A stretch of 64,000 nucleotides of DNA from NCBI RefSeq assembly GCF_001553645.1, contig NZ_CP014231.1, positions 868,001-932,000 of the forward strand, given 5' to 3'. The DNA is from Leptotrichia sp. oral taxon 847. Lineage in GTDB: Bacteria > Fusobacteriota > Fusobacteriia > Fusobacteriales > Leptotrichiaceae. Under the pieces are notes generated by a model that saw only the letters and a program-made list of their open reading frames with translations, was not told where the DNA came from and did no database searches. Shown here one piece after another: positions 1-8,944 of this stretch. Both the position numbers and the translations under genes were made by a program. Within the stretch, counting starts at the first letter, position 1, and each line of letters begins with the position of its first letter.

Positions 1-2218
1 TTGTTTTTTTCATTTTTTAAAAGCGATATTTTTCTTACTTTTTTATTTTTTTTTAAAGAACTTTCTTTTTGAATCTTGTTATAAATTTCAATATATTTTT
101 TTATTCCTTTGCTATTTTTTATATAATTTTCCCTACTTCTCTTGTATTCTTCCAACTCCTTTTCATCAAATCTTTTGATATTAGCTTCCATCGTTTTTAT
201 TTCACTGTAAATTTTTTTTATATCTTTTTTCATATTTTTTAGTGCAACCTTGTAAGGAATGTAGTTATACGGATAATTTTTATACTTTTTTCGTTGTTTT
301 TCAGAAAGCTTTATATACTGCTTTTCCTTTTCGTAGCAACTTTCCGTGTAAATATATGGAATTTTTGTCAAATCACCGTACTCTTTTTCCTCAAAATAGA
401 CAATTTTATCGCTTTTTATTGGATTTCTTCCCGCAAGTTTAACTATTATTTTATCACTAGGAAATCGTCCGACTTCATCTGGCGTAAGCAAATCCTTTCC
501 CAGAAATTGCTGACTTTCAGATTTTATAATCGTTCCAATTGTTTTATTTGACTGAGTAAACTGCTCCACCGTTTCTTTTCCTAAAAGTTTTGAAACATAA
601 TTTGAAGTAGTTTCATCGTTTGAGGTGTAGAAAACTTGCGTCTGGCAATTTGACAAAAATCCATTTTCCTTCCCATAAATTTTAAATAATTGATCTAACG
701 ACTGAAGAATTATCATCATTTTCATACCGTATCCAGCGACATATCCAATTCCTTTTTCCAAAATTTCCAATTTTCCAATTGCTGGAAACTCGTCCAAAAG
801 CAAAAGCATTCTCCATTTGTGCCCCTTTTTATTGATGTAATCTATTTCTGGAGTAAGAATATTTACCATTTGCAGCAAAAGTATTTTTATTAGTGGTGAA
901 AGCGAAGTTATATCAGCGGGTGGAACAACCAAATAAAGTGATACTGGCTTTTTGTAATTCATCAAGTCAAAAATTCTAAAATCGCTGTGATCTGTATTAC
1001 TTTTTACAATCGGAATTTCAAAAATCGAAAGTTTAACTTTTGCCGAACCAATTACAGAACCTAAGGTCTGCTCTGGCAAATTTCCTTTTTCCATAAGGTA
1101 TCTAGCTGCTTTCGGATGTCTTCCTCCTTTAATTATTTCTGCATCGTTTGGATACATTTGAAATAATTTATTTCTGACATACTCTTTAACTTCTTCATCT
1201 TTTCCAAATTCTTCTATCATATCTTCCTCCTGCGCCTTTTGTAAAATTATTTCTTTTATTGGTGCCGTGTAATTTGGATCTGTTATAAAATCGACCACAT
1301 CTGCCATACTTGCACTAGACACTGGTTTTTTTTCGCCGTTTTCAAAAAGAAATTTTGGATTTTGTAAAAATTTTTTGTACATCACATAAAAAATTATCCC
1401 AATTAACAAATCCGCCGCTGAATTATTCCAATAAGGATCTTTTCCACCACCACTGTCATCCTGCATAATTATATCAACAATAAGTCTCACATCTTCCATT
1501 TCATATTCAGTCAAAAATCTGACTTCTGCAAGTGGATTATATCCACACGAATTTTTTGATTTTGGTGCAAATCTCAAGATTAAATTATCAAATTTTTCTT
1601 TTCTAGCCCCCGAAGTCAACTGATAATTTTCTCCTTTAATATCGAGCACAACAACACTTTCATTCCAAGAATCAATAAGCGTTGGAATTATAATGGAAAC
1701 TCCTTTCCCTGTTCGAGTTGGCGCCGTAACACAAATGTGAGTCTTGTTATTATCCCGTAATGTTATGCCGTTAAATCTCCCCAAAACTACACCTTTATCC
1801 GATTTTAGACTCACACCAAAGTATTTATCTTTTCCTTTTTTAAAGTCAATTTCTTCAATTCCTCCCCATTTTGCTGAACCATGTGAATCATTTATTCTTT
1901 TTTTCTTTTTCAAAATAAAATAAAAAATTAAAATTATTAAATTAAAAATTATAAGATAAAAAATTGCAAAAGCTCTTGTTTTTAAAAAAAATGAACTTTG
2001 AGAAATATCAATTATTTTCCCGTGATAACTTACTTTTTTCCCGACAAGTGCAAAACTTCCTAAAAAATTAATATTTGTTTGCATAGACAACATCTTATAA
2101 ATATGCAAAAAATTTTTTTTTAATATCAAATCAAAAAAGAAAATATATGCTAAAATATTTATAAAAAAATATGTAAAAAAATTACTATAACTTTTAAGTT
2201 AATCTTATTTTTCCTCAT
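1..2218 (-). CDS. virD4: VirD4/TraG-type T4SS coupling ATPase (3' end off window; apparent N-terminal frameshift)
   Basis: Coupling protein that would bring DNA or protein substrates to the secretion channel at the inner membrane. Translating the minus strand gives a TM segment (AFAIFYLIIFNLI...), Walker A (APTRTGKG) and Walker B (MLLLLDEFPAIG). Conserved TraG/VirD4 stretches such as HGSAKWG near the start also appear, so the family is clear. The best start is ATG at 2218: it directly abuts the upstream gene's TAA and has an AAGGGGAA ribosome site. That frame stops after 19 codons. One extra T in either 7-base tract (2163-2169 or 2175-2181 on the plus strand) would join it to the long frame and create a first TM helix, giving the usual two-TM VirD4 N-terminus. 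Without it, translation would have to begin at internal ATGs near 2093 or 2084, losing TM1. The C-terminus lies beyond position 1. Confidence 0.88.
2163..2181 (-). other. Apparent frameshift tracts in virD4 5' end
   Basis: Two 7-base A tracts on the plus strand (2163-2169 and 2175-2181) lie between the well-placed ATG at 2218 and the long virD4 frame. The ATG frame ends at a stop just after the second tract. Adding one base in either tract restores a continuous frame. This may be an assembly error, a true mutation, or a slippage-prone contingency tract. Confidence 0.6.
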
Positions 2219-3352
2219 TTATTCCCCTTTCATATATTCCAAAAATATTTCTTCAACCATTGTAAAAAAAGAATCTATATTACGAAAATCATAAATTTTT
2301 ATTCCAGTATTCATAATCAAAAATTTAATAAATAAATTTTTTTCGCATTTAAAATGATTTCTTTTCAAAAATTCATAAAAAATCTTTTTCACATCACTTT
2401 TTAAAAAAATATTTTCACTTCCAATAAAAAATTTTCCACTAAATTTTTCAGTTAATTGAAAAAAAACTTCTTTTTTTAAATTTTCAATTCCAATTCCATT
2501 TTGAATAGCTGATTTGAAAATAATATTTTTTTCGTTTCCTAAAATTTTAGTAAAAATCATACTGTATAAAATATCACTGTCCAAATAAAAAATCAAAAGT
2601 AAATTATTTTTCAAAAGTTCTTCATCTTTTTCTTTAGATGGAAAAGATAAAAAATCAGGAATTTCAATATCGTAATAATTCAAAATATTTTTTTCTTCGT
2701 AAAAACTCTCAATTTGAAATTTTATAGAAAGAAAATAAAACCTTTCTTTAAAATTTATTTTAAAATCCAAAATTCTAAAATTTGTTATATTTCCCCAAAA
2801 AAATTCACAATTTTGTGAAAAATCATAACCTTGATACAACGAATTATTAAAAGTAAAATCAGAAGTTTCATTTCCATTCATTTCCTCAAAAATTTTATCA
2901 ATTTCAAATTCATAAGCTTCCAATTCTGTAAAAAATCTTTTTGCAATTTTTTTTAATTTTAAATTTTTTCTTATTTCCAAAATTAACTCTTTCAAAATAA
3001 TATTAAAATTTTCATTTTCAAAATAATCAAAATCCCAATTATCCATCTCCTCTTTTTGAAGATTCAGAATTTCAAATAATTCAATTTCAAATTTTTCCCA
3101 CAAAACATATTTTACAAGCTCCCAGCTTTTTTTAAAAATAATTTTATGAACATAATTTTTACTGCAAAATTTTTCACAACTTGCAAACTTTTGTAATTTT
3201 CCATTTTTAATTCCATCTTTTATCCCAATAAAAAGAGTATATTTCTCAGAATTAACTTCATATTTGTATAAAAATCCAAAAGAAAATTTCTCAGAATTTT
3301 TTGTTTCACAGCTATTTATCAAATTTATTAAATTTTTTATTATATTTTCCAA
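2219..3352 (-). CDS. Unknown T4SS-operon protein, 377 aa
   Basis: I do not recognise this protein. It is 377 residues, extremely rich in Phe, Lys, Glu and Asn, with no signal peptide or membrane helix, so a cytoplasmic protein is likely. It lies between the virB8-like gene (9 bases away) and virD4 (stop TAA directly followed by the virD4 ATG), so it is co-transcribed and probably translationally coupled with core T4SS genes. A role as an assembly factor, or as an adaptor for the coupling protein, is inference from position only. The start ATG is at 3352, preceded by an AGGAGAAAATTTTGG-like ribosome site. Confidence 0.75.
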   Translation of the reverse strand: MENIIKNLINLINSCETKNSEKFSFGFLYKYEVNSEKYTLFIGIKDGIKNGKLQKFASCEKFCSKNYVHKIIFKKSWELVKYVLWEKFEIELFEILNLQKEEMDNWDFDYFENENFNIILKELILEIRKNLKLKKIAKRFFTELEAYEFEIDKIFEEMNGNETSDFTFNNSLYQGYDFSQNCEFFWGNITNFRILDFKINFKERFYFLSIKFQIESFYEEKNILNYYDIEIPDFLSFPSKEKDEELLKNNLLLIFYLDSDILYSMIFTKILGNEKNIIFKSAIQNGIGIENLKKEVFFQLTEKFSGKFFIGSENIFLKSDVKKIFYEFLKRNHFKCEKNLFIKFLIMNTGIKIYDFRNIDSFFTMVEEIFLEYMKGE

Positions 3353-3361
3353 AATTTTCTC

Positions 3362-4141
3362 CTACTGCGAATTTTGATTTTCCATCGGTTCCACTTCTAT
3401 ATTTTTAGTGTCTGAATTTTTGTTTAAATTAGAATATGTCCCATTATTCTGCTGAATTGGAATTGGATTTTGTAAAACATTTTGACTCACATTTCCAAAT
3501 TCTACATCTTTTATTATAAGTCCCAATGGATTTAATCTAACCATCGCATTTGAATTAACTGCAACTTTGTCTAAAAAAGCTACCATTGTATATTTAGCTT
3601 CTTTTTCAGGCGTCCCATTTTGTGAATAAGTCGTCTCCTTAAAGTTAACTTGGTATTTGTCCTTGTCAATTTTAACAAAGCTTTCAATCTCAACTGAAAT
3701 TGATTTTTGCATTCTTAAAACTTCATTTGTATTAGTTTTATTGGCGATAAAATCCTCGATTTTAGCTTTTGCAGAATTATTTACAAATGCCATTTTTTCT
3801 TTTGTCTGTTCTTTATAAAACTCGCTGTCCTTGTAAACAGTTCTTATTTTTTTCACAAAATCAACCAAAAAATATTCAATCAATTTTTCATCAACGTTTT
3901 GATTACTAGCGTTCTTAGTATTTAAAACCTGTCCATTGACGGAGTTTTCTTTATCAACTCTTATAACATAAGGAATATACGGATTTTTTACACTTCTATA
4001 AATTAATCCAAGGAGTGTCATAAAGTTTGTTAAAGTTAAGCACACTATTATAAAATATAATATTTTTAAATATTTTTGAATTTTGACAGTTGAATGATAC
4101 ATCATTTCAACTGATGTTCTCATACCTTTGGAGCTACTCAA
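3362..4141 (-). CDS. VirB8/TrbF-like inner-membrane T4SS protein
   Basis: Bitopic inner-membrane assembly factor. A short cytoplasmic N-terminus is followed by a single TM helix (about residues 25-47, YLKILYFIIVCLTLTNFMTLL). A periplasmic domain of about 170 residues then has the VirB8/TrbF pattern (NPYIPYVIRVD after the helix; the family fold is NTF2-like). Position between virB11 and virD4 fits. The coordinates use a TTG at 4141, which lacks a good ribosome site. A better one (AGAGGGGAAAG) precedes a GTG at 4191, but that frame is one base off. An extra A in the 7-base tract at 4168-4174 would fuse the two and add about 17 residues. The C-terminus is Asn/Gln-rich. Confidence 0.72.
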   Translation of the reverse strand: MSSSKGMRTSVEMMYHSTVKIQKYLKILYFIIVCLTLTNFMTLLGLIYRSVKNPYIPYVIRVDKENSVNGQVLNTKNASNQNVDEKLIEYFLVDFVKKIRTVYKDSEFYKEQTKEKMAFVNNSAKAKIEDFIANKTNTNEVLRMQKSISVEIESFVKIDKDKYQVNFKETTYSQNGTPEKEAKYTMVAFLDKVAVNSNAMVRLNPLGLIIKDVEFGNVSQNVLQNPIPIQQNNGTYSNLNKNSDTKNIEVEPMENQNSQ

Positions 4142-4167
4142 ATTCCCAAACTCATATTTCTCACTAA

Positions 4168-4174
4168 TTTTTTT
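4168..4174 (-). other. Possible frameshift tract at virB8-like start
   Basis: Seven T residues on the plus strand lie between a GTG with strong ribosome site (GTG at 4189-4191) and the main virB8-like frame. One additional base would place the GTG in frame. This mirrors the situation at the start of virD4. Confidence 0.45.
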
Positions 4175-4216
4175 ATTTCTTTTATATTCACAACTTTCCC
4201 CTCTAAAATTAAAATT

Positions 4217-5326
4217 TTAATCAATCAAGTTTTCCAAAATATATTTTTTATTTTTGTAGTCATAACCTTTTACTCTCATTATTTCACTCACATAATTACT
4301 GCTGTCCATTTTTTTCTTCACAGTAATTACAATATTTACAGCTTGCACTATTTCTTCAATCTGCGGAACAGAAGTTATTGAGAGCATATATTGTTCCATT
4401 TTTTTTAACGCAGATTGACTGTCATCTGCATGAATTGTATTAAATCCTCCTTTTGAACCAGAATTCCAAATTTTTAGTAAAATATCAACCTCTTCCCCAG
4501 TTCTTGACTCTCCAACAATTACGGTATCTCCATCAAGCCGCATAGAAGTTTTTAATAAATCAGAAAGTTTTACATATTTTGAAGTTGTAAGCTCTACCTT
4601 GTTGTCGCAGTCGCATATAATTTCGGGTGTATCTTCAATTATAATTATCCGTTTTTTTGTCCCTTTCAATTCATTGATGCAAGCATTTGCAAGAGTAGTT
4701 TTTCCAGTTCCAACTCCTCCAGCGATTAAAATATTTGCTCCATTATGTATCTCTTCTACAAGCTTTTTTTTATATGTTTCCGAAAGTTTTCCAGTATTTA
4801 CATAATCAGTCAGCGGAAAAATTCTAGACGGCCTTTTTCGCAGTGAAAAAACAGGTTGACCTTTTACAATATCGCCTATTAAACATTCTATTCTCTCGCC
4901 AGTTGGAAGATTTGTCGATAAAATTGGTGCTTCTTCAGAAATTATGGCGTGATTGTAATCGGCAATTAACTTTATCATATTTTCTGCTTTATCCGCTTCC
5001 AAAATTATATCTGTTTTAAATTTCCCCTTTCCAAACATATCGACTCTTATGAACCCATCTTGATTCAAATTAATTTCATTGATATTTTTATCTCTTAAAA
5101 GCGTCATAATATCTTTTCCAAACTGTGAAAATATGACTTCGCTGTCTTCGCGAACTTTGATAATCTGCTTGTATCTATATGGTAATTTTGAAAAAATCGA
5201 ATCATAAGTTGTAATATAACTTAAATCTTCAAGTCCAATATCGTCTGGACTTTTTTCCAAAACTTCCATTTTAGTTTTTTTATTTTTTTCCTCAATTTCT
5301 TCAATAGAAATTTTTATTGCTTCCAT
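4217..5326 (-). CDS. virB11: VirB11-family T4SS ATPase
   Basis: Hexameric traffic ATPase of the T2SS/T4SS secretion family that would power pilus assembly and substrate transfer from the cytoplasmic face. Visible motifs, in order: an N-terminal domain with NEINLNQDGFIRVD, Walker A (GGVGTGKTT), Asp box (IIIIEDTPEI), Walker B (DTVIVGESRTGEE) and His box (GGFNTIHADD). The length of 369 aa is normal. I start at the ATG at 5326 because AAAGGGGGAGAA sits just upstream. The GTG at 5344 six codons earlier lies in front of that ribosome site and overlaps the pilin stop codon. The operon runs pilin - ATPase - VirB8 - unknown - VirD4. Confidence 0.92.
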   Translation of the reverse strand: MEAIKISIEEIEEKNKKTKMEVLEKSPDDIGLEDLSYITTYDSIFSKLPYRYKQIIKVREDSEVIFSQFGKDIMTLLRDKNINEINLNQDGFIRVDMFGKGKFKTDIILEADKAENMIKLIADYNHAIISEEAPILSTNLPTGERIECLIGDIVKGQPVFSLRKRPSRIFPLTDYVNTGKLSETYKKKLVEEIHNGANILIAGGVGTGKTTLANACINELKGTKKRIIIIEDTPEIICDCDNKVELTTSKYVKLSDLLKTSMRLDGDTVIVGESRTGEEVDILLKIWNSGSKGGFNTIHADDSQSALKKMEQYMLSITSVPQIEEIVQAVNIVITVKKKMDSSNYVSEIMRVKGYDYKNKKYILENLID

Positions 5327-5340
5327 TTCTCCCCCTTTAA

Positions 5341-5682
5341 TCACAAAATTAAATTAAAATCAATATTTGCTCCAAAAATCCAAAAGATAAAATCACCAAT
5401 CGCCCAAGTCAATCCAATAATAAACGCCGCCTGAATAAATTTCATAAAAACAGTTGCCAAATCTGGTGGTTTTCCCGAAGAAAAAATTTCTGGAAAAATT
5501 CCTAAAATTGCGACAATTAGCATAACTCCGGTTATTGTCCACTGTAAAAACTCAATAAATCCAAATAAAATTCCATTTACATCTTTTGTAACTTCCGAAG
5601 CACCTTTATCTATTTCACCTGCAAAAGCTGGAAATATTAACAATATAAACATTATGATTACAAATATTTTTCTACTTTTCAT
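5341..5682 (-). CDS. VirB2/TrbC-like pilin
   Basis: Small protein of 113 aa with a cleavable signal peptide (MKSRKIFVIIMFILLIFPAFAG) followed by two hydrophobic helices, about residues 45-70 and 78-105. This is the layout of VirB2/TrbC major pilins. It is the first gene of the operon that continues into virB11 and has a good ribosome site (CAGGAGAAAAAT). In RP4 the TrbC pilin is cut and cyclised by TraF, and a TraF-like peptidase is encoded at 14382-14909. A cyclic pilin here is therefore possible but inferred. Confidence 0.75.
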   Translation of the reverse strand: MKSRKIFVIIMFILLIFPAFAGEIDKGASEVTKDVNGILFGFIEFLQWTITGVMLIVAILGIFPEIFSSGKPPDLATVFMKFIQAAFIIGLTWAIGDFIFWIFGANIDFNLIL

Positions 5683-5712
5683 ATTTTTCTCCTGATTATT
5701 AATCTTTTTTTA

Positions 5713-5741
5713 ATTATAACTTTATAATCTTTTTTTGTCAA
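5713..5741 (-). promoter_or_regulatory. Sigma70-type promoter of the virB2-virB11-virB8-virD4 operon
   Basis: Read on the minus strand there is TTGACA (5736-5741), a 17-base spacer and TATAAT (5713-5718). This is a perfect consensus match 31 bases upstream of the pilin start codon. Confidence 0.8.
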
Positions 5742-5789
5742 GAAAAAATTAAATAAAAATTAAATTAATTTAGAACAAAAAAATTAATC

Positions 5790-5818
5790 TTGACTTTTCA
5801 TAAAAATAATATTAAAAT
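5790..5818 (+). promoter_or_regulatory. Sigma70-type promoter of the NlpC/P60 gene
   Basis: TTGACT at 5790-5795, a 17-base spacer and TAAAAT at 5813-5818, upstream of the ATG at 5848 with its AAAAAGGGGGAG ribosome site. It is divergent from the T4SS promoter at 5713-5741, with about 50 bases between the two -35 boxes. Shared control is possible. Confidence 0.7.
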
Positions 5819-5847
5819 TAATTAAAATAAAAAAAAGGGGGAGAACA

Positions 5848-6462
5848 ATGAAAAAAACAATTTTTATTTTTTTTATAACAACTAGTCTATCTTTTACAAA
5901 TGGTCTGCGATTTACAATGGAGAAAGATAAAGATAACAATTTGAATAAAAAAAATTCTCGATCTGAAAAAGAAATTTCTGAAATTGGAGATGCTGATATA
6001 AAGTCATTTGAAACAAATATAAATACAGATGTAAAATTAATTGACAAGAAAAAAAATAATAAAATTTTACTAAACAATTTGCTCAATAAAATAATAAAAG
6101 AATCAAATACTTATTTAGGAACCCCGTATTTGTGGGGTGGAACTACAAAAAATGGAATTGATTGCTCAGCTTTTGTTAAAAATGTCTATTTATCAGTAGG
6201 AATAAAACTTCCCAGAGTTTCACGAAACCAAGCAAAAGTTGGAAAAACTGTGCCGTTAGATACAATAAGAAAAGGTGATTTAATTTTTTTTGAAACAGAC
6301 AAAAACCGTCCAAATACAGTTTCACACGTTGGAATTTATTTAGGAAATGGCAAATTAATTCATGCTTCCAGTAAAAACAAAAAAGTTGTCATAGTTCCGC
6401 TTAATCAAGGATATTTTTTATCAAAAATGGTTACAATAAAAAGGATTATAGATGTCTTATAA
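5848..6462 (+). CDS. Secreted NlpC/P60 peptidoglycan hydrolase (likely VirB1 analogue)
   Basis: Signal peptide (MKKTIFIFFITTSLSFTNG), a linker of about 60 residues rich in Asn, Lys and Asp, then an NlpC/P60 (C40) domain from about residue 88. Visible are GTPYLWGGTTKNGIDCSAFV with the catalytic Cys, PRVSRNQ, GDLIFF, and the His in SHVGIYLG. Such enzymes cut peptide cross-links in the cell wall. T4SS loci often carry a wall-opening enzyme (VirB1 lytic transglycosylase, or NlpC/P60 proteins in many Gram-positive systems). Its position divergent from the pilin operon suggests that role here, which is inference. The next gene overlaps its stop by 11 bases. Confidence 0.88.
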   Translation: MKKTIFIFFITTSLSFTNGLRFTMEKDKDNNLNKKNSRSEKEISEIGDADIKSFETNINTDVKLIDKKKNNKILLNNLLNKIIKESNTYLGTPYLWGGTTKNGIDCSAFVKNVYLSVGIKLPRVSRNQAKVGKTVPLDTIRKGDLIFFETDKNRPNTVSHVGIYLGNGKLIHASSKNKKVVIVPLNQGYFLSKMVTIKRIIDVL

Positions 6463-7153
6463 AAATAAAATGGACAAAATATTTGAATATTTAAAAGACA
6501 ATTTTTTTGAAGACGAAGTAATTGATGACTTTGACAATTTAAATTTAAATTATAATTTTGAATCAGAAAAATATTTGAATAAAAATTTTATTTTTCAAAA
6601 TATAAATAGAATGTTTTTACAAAGTAAATTTTCTGAAATAAAAAATTTTGAAAAAAAATTTAATTTTTTGGCAGACGATAATGTAAAAAAAATTTTTAAA
6701 GATAAATTTAGAAACGAATCGGTTAATGATTTTAATGATTTAAAAAAACTTTTTTCTAAAAAGAAAAATATTTCAAAAATATCTTTAAACTCTATCGTTA
6801 ATTTGATAAGCAAAACCAAACTTTACGATTTTTTCGAATTAAATATTTTGGAAAACGAAAATTTTAAAAATTTTAAAGAATATAGAAATGAAAAAAGTAT
6901 ACTAGAAAATGAATATTCCTTTTTTATTTTAAATTTAAAAAATAATTCTTCCAATTTAAAATTTTTACTGAAAGAAAAACAAAAAAATATAAATTTATTA
7001 AATATAAAAAATCAAGAAATTTTGGATGAGAATTTTAAAAATCTTTCAAATAATTTTATTAAATTAAATTTTCTTCGTAAAATAAAAAAAAGTAAAGTTG
7101 ATATCGAAAATATGAAAATAATCAGTCAGTTTCCAAAATATTTAAATAAGTAA
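6452..7153 (+). CDS. Unknown protein coupled to the NlpC/P60 gene, 233 aa
   Basis: Not recognised. The 233-residue product is highly charged and Asn/Lys/Phe-rich, without signal peptide or TM helix, and is predicted largely helical with coiled-coil-like stretches (for example around residues 90-120 and 165-200). It starts inside the end of the NlpC/P60 gene, so translational coupling is likely, and a terminator hairpin follows at 7165-7203. Being paired with the wall hydrolase and divergent from the pilin operon, it may serve the T4SS, but nothing in the sequence proves this. Confidence 0.65.
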   Translation: MSYKNKMDKIFEYLKDNFFEDEVIDDFDNLNLNYNFESEKYLNKNFIFQNINRMFLQSKFSEIKNFEKKFNFLADDNVKKIFKDKFRNESVNDFNDLKKLFSKKKNISKISLNSIVNLISKTKLYDFFELNILENENFKNFKEYRNEKSILENEYSFFILNLKNNSSNLKFLLKEKQKNINLLNIKNQEILDENFKNLSNNFIKLNFLRKIKKSKVDIENMKIISQFPKYLNK

Positions 7154-7164
7154 CTGCATAAAAA

Positions 7165-7203
7165 AAATAACTCTAATAATTTTATTTTGAGTTATTTTTC
7201 TTT
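7165..7203 (+). terminator. Rho-independent terminator after 6452-7153
   Basis: AAATAACTC (7165-7173) pairs with GAGTTATTT starting at 7189, followed by a T-rich stretch. It lies 12 bases after the stop codon. Confidence 0.7.
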
Positions 7204-7515
7204 AATTCTGAACCTCCCACTTCTCGCGTCGCAGGATTCTAAAATCTTTAAAAGTATTTAAAAATTTTCTAAGAAGTTTGATAGCTTTAACACTATCCTT
7301 ATTCTTTTAGGCGTGTTCAGCTCGCCCCTATTGTATAGGACAACATTTAAGTCCACAACTTTACTTTTCTTTAGAATATTTAATACTCCATTACAATCTT
7401 CAATCAAAGATATTATATCATATATTCTACATTTTATCTACTAAAATTTTTCCATATGCTTACTAAATTTTTGTGCAATTCATCTCACAACTAAAGTTGC
7501 GAGTGTTCTTGCACT
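7204..7515 (-). mobile_element. Relic of an IS200/IS605-type element (tnpB 3' end plus end hairpin)
   Basis: The gap 7154-7598 carries no intact gene. On the minus strand, 7440 to 7258 reads as a fragment ending VVDLNVVLYNRGELNTPKRI...KLSNFLENF and a stop, which resembles the C-terminal end of TnpB proteins. It is followed by a GC-richer tail (CGCGAGAAGTGGGAGGTTCAG, to about 7205) like the right end/omega-RNA region of such elements. At 7473-7513 a nested hairpin (outer GTGCAA/TTGCAC, inner CTCACAAC/GTTGCGAG) resembles an IS200/IS605 end structure. Most of the transposase is missing. The TnpB assignment is from memory of the family, so moderate. Confidence 0.5.
7473..7513. repeat. Nested inverted repeat, probable IS200/IS605 end hairpin
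   Basis: Outer arms are GTGCAA (7473-7478) and TTGCAC (7508-7513). Inner arms are CTCACAAC (7484-7491) and GTTGCGAG (7496-7503, one mismatch) around a 4-base loop. The ATTCATCTC motif before the inner stem is typical of imperfect hairpins at the ends of single-strand transposing IS200/IS605 elements. Confidence 0.55.
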
Positions 7516-7598
7516 ATTTCATAAAAGTAAAAAAATTCTGTCATTTTTTAAATTCAAATTTCTTATTTTTTTCTAAAATTTTTATTCTTTTATCAAAA

Positions 7599-8921
7599 TT
7601 ATTTATACACTGATTTATAAACTCTTTTAACCTTATTAAATGGTGTTTCGATTTCTCTAAAAACTTCTGTTCCTTTTACTAAAAACATTTTTCCATAATA
7701 AATTGATTTTCCAATTTCTTTTATTTTTATCAAAAGTAATACTACGATATAAAGTGTCAATATCAGTTCAAATAATTTTGACATATTACTAATTCCACTT
7801 TTTTCAATTTTGTCAGTTAGTGAAAAACTGACTCCAGCTAGTAAAAACATTACAATAACATTTGTCATTGCATAAATTACTGCTCCAACTACTCCAATTC
7901 CAATATTTTTTGTGATTTTCAAAACTAAAAATATAATGATACACATCGAAAAACAGCCAATTATTAAATAATCAATTAAAATTGACATTATTTCAACAGC
8001 TGCCTTAAAAATAAGATATAAAAATAAAATTCCAGAAAATAATAAAATTAACGGCATTATATTGTTGACAACTCCTTGAATGTTAAACATCATTTTTATT
8101 CCTTGCAACATAATCGAAAATGGAATATCAAATAATTTGATTAAATATTCTGAAAATTTTTTCATATCAAAATTTTGTCCAGCTAATATACCACCGACTT
8201 TCATTGAAAAATCAAACAACACTCCTGTATAAAAATTCCAAAAAAAACTATTTGCCAAAAGTGAAAAAACAATTCCCGTAACTATAATTTGTGGAATGAT
8301 ATTTTTTAATATTTCAATTATTGTTTTTGAATGTTTCGTTTCAACATTTAAAATACTTTTAAAAATCCTAATTAAAACTTCTACAGTTCCCATAAACAAA
8401 AGAAAAACGGCTAAAATATTTGAAAGCGTTCTCCCAACATTGTCAGTAATATTTCCTACTACTTTAAACAAATTTGTCACCATTTTACTCCGAATATCTT
8501 TTGTCTCTTCCATTTTTCCAATTGGAGATTTTTCATAATTTGGATTATTTACATAACCATTATTTCCACTATCATTTTTCAATTCTCTCATTTCATTTGC
8601 CATAAATGTTGCCGCAGCTATAATTTCCCAATATTTTAATTCTGTTTTATCCCACAATATTGGACTTGTTTCTGTATCATTTTTAAAATTTAAGCTTGAT
8701 GACTTTATTGCATTCGTAGCTAATCCTATATTATATGCTGAAATGCCTGTCGCAGCAGTTGATAAAATCGTCCCAAAATTAAAGACAGCATTTTCATCAA
8801 AATTTTGATTTTGGCTTTGAAAATCATTTTTTTCAACATTTTGATTTTTTTCCAAAGCATTTGCAACTGTAGAAAAAATTCCAATAATTAAAATTAAAAA
8901 TATTATTTTTTTTATTCTCAT
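7599..8921 (-). CDS. VirB6/TrbL-like polytopic T4SS membrane protein (copy 3)
   Basis: A 440-residue protein with signal peptide (MRIKKIIFLILIIGIFSTVANA), a soluble N-terminal part of about 140 residues, then six or seven TM helices between about residues 150 and 410 and a basic C-terminal tail. This is the pattern of VirB6/TrbL channel proteins of the inner membrane. It is the last gene of the minus-strand operon that begins with the TraF-like peptidase at 14909, and the third polytopic protein in a row. The ribosome site is not strong (AAGAAAGAAAAATG). The exact family is inferred from topology and neighbourhood rather than from conserved motifs. Confidence 0.65.
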   Translation of the reverse strand: MRIKKIIFLILIIGIFSTVANALEKNQNVEKNDFQSQNQNFDENAVFNFGTILSTAATGISAYNIGLATNAIKSSSLNFKNDTETSPILWDKTELKYWEIIAAATFMANEMRELKNDSGNNGYVNNPNYEKSPIGKMEETKDIRSKMVTNLFKVVGNITDNVGRTLSNILAVFLLFMGTVEVLIRIFKSILNVETKHSKTIIEILKNIIPQIIVTGIVFSLLANSFFWNFYTGVLFDFSMKVGGILAGQNFDMKKFSEYLIKLFDIPFSIMLQGIKMMFNIQGVVNNIMPLILLFSGILFLYLIFKAAVEIMSILIDYLIIGCFSMCIIIFLVLKITKNIGIGVVGAVIYAMTNVIVMFLLAGVSFSLTDKIEKSGISNMSKLFELILTLYIVVLLLIKIKEIGKSIYYGKMFLVKGTEVFREIETPFNKVKRVYKSVYK

Positions 8922-8944
8922 TTTTCTTTCTTAATCCTCTTTTT

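Noticed and set aside
242-551. Two plus-strand frames of 66 and 85 codons
   Set aside because: Antisense to the VirD4 coding frame, which shows clear family motifs throughout.
5784-6086. 100-codon minus-strand frame
   Set aside because: It lies antisense inside the NlpC/P60 gene, which has a promoter, a ribosome site and conserved motifs; it also covers that gene's promoter.
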